Both the position numbers and the translations under genes were made by a program. A stretch of DNA of 46,853 nt from a virus. The notes under the pieces were generated by a model. The model saw nothing but the letters and a program-made list of their open reading frames with translations. It ran no database searches and was not told the origin of the DNA. The DNA is taken from positions 1 through 46,853 of IMG/VR virus record IMGVR_UViG_3300022209_000004; one strand, 5' to 3'. This document shows positions 46,573-46,853 of this stretch, in pieces (positions within the stretch are counted from its first letter, which is position 1; each line of letters opens with the position of its first letter).

Positions 46573-46853
46573 TGATGGTGGCACAGGCCGGAGCGGTGAT
46601 CGACTCGAACTCGGTGACGATTGTGCTGGCGGCCGTGACGTATCTGGCGGTGGCGCTGTCCGCAACTTGGGTGCTGGTACAGGGCACCAGTCATGTGGGG
46701 CGGCGCAACGTGGTCATCATGTTGATGATCATTGGGTACATGTGGTCGTTGGGGTTCTACTTTCCCCAACTGTGGGTGGACGCAAGTGCCGATCTACGGT
46801 TCTTGAGCCGCGCTTTCCATGGTATTCAGGTGGTGGCACTGGCAGTAGTAGTA
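46569..46853 (+). CDS. Multi-pass membrane protein of lysis cassette (5' part, continues at 1-224)
   Basis: The gene starts at ATG 46569 and overlaps the stop of the nozzle-like gene as ATGA. It continues across the contig join to the stop at 222-224, giving about 122 residues in the circular genome. Three hydrophobic stretches are visible: VTIVLAAVTYLAVALSATWV, a second around VIMLMIIGYMWSLGFYF, and VVALAVVVVTI near the C-terminus. Its position just before the endolysin group, its size and its membrane segments fit a holin or holin partner, but no family motif is recognised. It is split only because of where the contig was opened. Confidence 0.8.
   Translation, partial: MMMVAQAGAVIDSNSVTIVLAAVTYLAVALSATWVLVQGTSHVGRRNVVIMLMIIGYMWSLGFYFPQLWVDASADLRFLSRAFHGIQVVALAVVV
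46714..46853. repeat. Right copy of terminal overlap (contig circularity)
   Basis: Second copy of bases 1-140. The last 126 bases match exactly and the only mismatch is 14 bases from the left edge. The mismatch changes an ATA codon (left end) to ATG (right end) inside the junction-spanning membrane protein, an Ile/Met difference in a predicted membrane helix. This suggests strain variation in the sampled population or an assembly edge error. Confidence 0.93.

Noticed and set aside
1-46853. tRNA genes and host-like metabolic genes other than the phosphatase
   Set aside because: No cloverleaf-compatible segment or recognisable tRNA arm set was noticed in the gaps. A covariance-model tRNA search would be needed to be certain.

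Overview
This window looks like one complete double-stranded DNA phage genome, assembled as a circular contig. Bases 46714-46853 repeat bases 1-140 with a single mismatch (G at 46727, A at 14), and a membrane-protein gene runs across the join. The circle is therefore about 46.7 kb. The base composition is fairly GC-rich. The genes point to a short-tailed (podovirus-like) virus: there is a terminase, portal, scaffold and capsid protein, very large internal virion proteins, a T7-nozzle-like tail protein and several beta-rich tail proteins, but no tape measure, tail tube or sheath gene. The host cannot be read directly. An actinobacterium is my best inference, from the phiC31-gp3-like protein, the lysine/alanine/proline histone-like tail, the peptidoglycan enzymes and the GC content. 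I see no integrase, DNA polymerase, primase, RNA polymerase or tRNA gene.

The layout is two opposing arms. A rightward late arm starts at the terminase (20555) and runs through the end of the window and across the join to 2605. A leftward arm runs from 20516 down to 2586. The arms diverge from a 38-bp gap (20517-20554) that holds a palindrome, a likely promoter and the start of a Cro/CI-type repressor. They converge at 2586-2605, where the two last genes overlap tail to tail.

Rightward arm: terminase with N-terminal zinc finger and helix-turn-helix (20.5-22.5 kb), portal, two small proteins, a 1722-residue internal protein, three further internal proteins and a VanY-type peptidase (25-34.7 kb). 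Then come a structured leader, scaffold and SU10-like major capsid protein (34.7-36.4 kb), a UUCG-capped hairpin, two beta-helix proteins, a lectin-like protein and a glycosidase with malectin-like and FN3-like domains (36.5-43.3 kb), a BppU-like protein, adaptor and nozzle-like protein (43.3-46.6 kb), and the lysis genes across the join (46.57 kb to 2.35 kb).

Leftward arm, in three blocks. Block 1 (20.5-15.1 kb) is accessory: repressor, two small genes sharing a duplicated 27-bp start, a zinc protein, a membrane-anchored purple-acid-phosphatase-like enzyme, a DUF6745-like protein, and an array of eight tiny coupled ORFs that all begin with variants of MKLVDDxL. Block 2 (13.9-9.8 kb) holds an OB-like protein, an AAA+ ATPase, a secreted protein and a pentapeptide-repeat protein. 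Block 3 (9.5-2.6 kb) is recombination and DNA metabolism: Cas4/RecB-like nuclease, a stand-alone IS110 C-terminal domain, a gp3-like recombination-directionality factor, a RusA resolvase and several small proteins, with an oddly placed secreted transglycosylase. A 1.1-kb apparently non-coding region (13.94-15.08 kb) with iteron-like repeats, hairpins and a GT-rich strand is the best origin candidate.

The most unusual signals are the MKLVDDxL micro-ORF array and an exact CACGAAAGGA sequence placed just before many leftward start codons.
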